Shown: positions 6,385-7,831 of the stretch, piece by piece | Layout of the letters: every line of letters begins with the position of its first letter | Numbering within the stretch: the first letter of the stretch is position 1 | NCBI GenBank assembly: GCA_030535815.1 | Contig: JAUNRD010000071.1 | Coordinates: 1 to 7,831 of the forward strand | Direction of reading: 5' to 3' | Source: Clostridia bacterium | GTDB taxonomy: Bacteria > Bacillota > Clostridia > CAKSNL01 > HGM11501 | DNA length: 7,831 nt | Program-made: the position numbers and the translations under genes | Notes under the pieces: model-generated | Told to the model about the DNA's origin: nothing | Databases searched by the model: none | What the model saw: only the letters and a program-made list of their open reading frames with translations

Positions 6385-7806
6385 TTATTTAATATACACC
6401 TTTTCTGCAAAGGGGCCTATCTGAGTATCCAATCCTGAAAGCTCGGTAACCTTTTCACCGTTTATAAAAATATCCTCAAAGAAAATATTCCAGGTTTTGT
6501 GTTCCTCGTCCTTACCCGAAATGATTACAGGAGGCTTACCAAGTCCTTCGTCCACAAAGATATTTATATTCTTCAAGGTTACATCGTGGTTTTTGCCATA
6601 GCGTCCCGTTCCCTCAACTCTCGGGAGCGGATAAATCCAGGCGTGGAAAAGTGGCGGCATATACCCTGCTTTTCCGGTGTATTCGGCATCATCGGAGCTT
6701 TGATATTTAGGCTCTAAGCAGTTTTTGTCGTATTCAACACGGATATCTTCATACAAAATGTGGTGAGCATCTGCAAAAACTCTGTTCTGCATACTCATAG
6801 CACCGTGCATATTGTGGATTAAGTCTAAATTTTTATAGTGTATGTTTCTTATTTCAGATGCCTGGGTTATTGCACCAAGCTCCAGCGTTCTTCCCCAGTC
6901 GCACCACATAACTGAGTTTTCAACCAGTAGATTTTCCGTTACCTCGTCTTCCCAGTCTTTTCTGCCGTTGGGAACAATGATATCGTCAAAATTTCTGAAG
7001 AAGGAATTTTTTATATGCACGTTTTTGCAGTTTATGATATCAATCCCGTCGGCGTTGTAGCGCCACATTCCGATGTGCCGTATATCGTTTATTTCAATAT
7101 TTTCGCAGTGGTAAAAGGTATGTGTCCAGCAGGCGGAATCCATAAAGGTAATTCCGTCAATTAAAATATTTTTGCTTTCGTAAATTCTCATTGCACCGAT
7201 TGCAAAGTTCCCTTCATCATCCGGGGCAGATTCGGTTTTTGCCGTTCTTTCCTCCCAGGAGCCATCAATTATGCCGTGTCCCACAAAGGCGATGTTTTCT
7301 GCATTTCTTGCAATGAAGTTTCCGTAAAGGCGTGCGCCCTTATCCACATATACCACGGTGTCGGATTTTAATTCCGTCGTTCCGACACGGTGCTCGCCCT
7401 CTCCGTAGTATAAAAGATTTTTCGCATTTTTATATTTTGAATAGTCCTTTTCGGGGACAATGAAAATATGAAGTGCGTTATGAAAATCGTCACATTCCAG
7501 GCTGTAGTGTCCTATCGGAAATGTGGCTTTTATTGTTTTTCCCGAAATTTCGGGAGTGATATTTTTTGAAAGAGGGCGAAAAAGCGCCTCTTTAAAAGAC
7601 AAAGAAGGTGTGATTTCAAGTGTTACCTCATCCTTTGCTTCAAGCAGAATAAAGCCCGCTTCCTCCGTCTGATCAATGGGCCGCTGATGGCCCGGCCACA
7701 CGGTGTTAAAGGGGATTTTTGATACTCTGCAAAAGTATACGGGAACATCCTTTTCGCCTGACTTTACCTTGTATAAACCGGTAAACACACTATCACACCT
7801 TTTCAT
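6385..7806 (-). CDS. Cytoplasmic right-handed beta-helix glycosidase, GH28 (polygalacturonase)-like
   Basis: The 473-residue product lacks a signal peptide. Residues about 10-120 form a beta-sandwich-like N-terminal region ending in ALHIFIVPEK. A beta-helix follows, with LLYYGEGEHRVGTTELKSDTVV around 131-152, VGHGIIDGS (175-183) and repeated strand-turn units. In GH28 the catalytic aspartates lie in NTD and a downstream DD; here NADGID (251-256) gives D253 and FDD (273-275) gives D274 and D275. The separations of 21 and 22 residues match those recalled for fungal endopolygalacturonase (D180, D201, D202). The GHG motif is replaced by WGRTLELG (304-311), so the usual histidine is arginine, and no clear RIK motif follows. 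A GH28-like clan member of uncertain specificity (galacturonoside, rhamnogalacturonan or other glycan) is the safest call. The start is uncertain: the ATG at 7806 has only a weak ribosome site, and a GTG at 7788 preceded by AAAGGTG is an alternative. Cytoplasmic location suggests action on imported oligosaccharides. Confidence 0.85.
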   Translation of the reverse strand: MKRCDSVFTGLYKVKSGEKDVPVYFCRVSKIPFNTVWPGHQRPIDQTEEAGFILLEAKDEVTLEITPSLSFKEALFRPLSKNITPEISGKTIKATFPIGHYSLECDDFHNALHIFIVPEKDYSKYKNAKNLLYYGEGEHRVGTTELKSDTVVYVDKGARLYGNFIARNAENIAFVGHGIIDGSWEERTAKTESAPDDEGNFAIGAMRIYESKNILIDGITFMDSACWTHTFYHCENIEINDIRHIGMWRYNADGIDIINCKNVHIKNSFFRNFDDIIVPNGRKDWEDEVTENLLVENSVMWCDWGRTLELGAITQASEIRNIHYKNLDLIHNMHGAMSMQNRVFADAHHILYEDIRVEYDKNCLEPKYQSSDDAEYTGKAGYMPPLFHAWIYPLPRVEGTGRYGKNHDVTLKNINIFVDEGLGKPPVIISGKDEEHKTWNIFFEDIFINGEKVTELSGLDTQIGPFAEKVYIK

Positions 7807-7831
7807 ATTAATTTTTCCGTTAAATCCATTC
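7803..7831 (-). CDS. Possible 3' end of an upstream gene, partial
   Basis: One minus-strand frame entering from the window edge reads MDLTEKLI and stops at TGA (7805-7803), overlapping the ATG of the beta-helix gene as ATGA. Four-base overlaps of this type are typical of adjacent operon genes. Only about nine codons are visible, so it could be chance. The beta-helix frame itself is also open to the window edge. Confidence 0.3.

Overview
The window looks like part of a carbohydrate-degradation locus from a low-to-moderate GC, Gram-positive gut-type bacterium, most likely a Clostridia member. The reasons are the strong AAGGAGG-type ribosome sites, the Firmicutes-style lysine-rich signal peptides without a lipobox, the copper-amine-oxidase-N-like 'stalk' repeats at the C-termini of secreted proteins, and a consensus-like sigma-A promoter. 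The exact taxon cannot be read from the sequence. All four substantial genes are on the minus strand. No transporter, regulator, RNA gene, mobile element or CRISPR array is visible.

Layout in transcription order (right to left). 7831-7803 may hold the last codons of an upstream gene that overlaps the next start by ATGA. 7806-6385 encodes a cytoplasmic right-handed beta-helix protein related to polygalacturonases (GH28-like). 6384-6266 is a regulatory gap holding a weak hairpin, a pair of identical 10-bp direct repeats exactly 21 bp apart, and a good -35/-10 promoter whose -35 abuts the nearer repeat. 6265-4793 encodes a cytoplasmic Asp-box (sialidase-like) beta-propeller with a GTG start. 4789-2078 encodes a large secreted multidomain glycoside hydrolase candidate: CBM6-like domain, GH99/GH71-like barrel, CBM9/DOMON-like domain, stalk repeats. 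2060-75 encodes a secreted binding protein with three discoidin/CBM32-like domains and the same kind of stalk. A strong intrinsic terminator lies at 41-70.

The last three genes form a tight unit (gaps of 3 and 17 nt, good ribosome sites, one promoter in front and one terminator behind). The inferred division of labour is that the two secreted proteins bind and cut a polysaccharide or host glycan at the cell surface, while the two signal-less enzymes process imported fragments inside the cell. The substrate is not determinable here. The beta-helix enzyme hints at uronic-acid or pectin-like material, but its active site departs from classical GH28, and the barrel enzyme lacks one of the two glutamates expected of true GH99, so both could have untested specificities.
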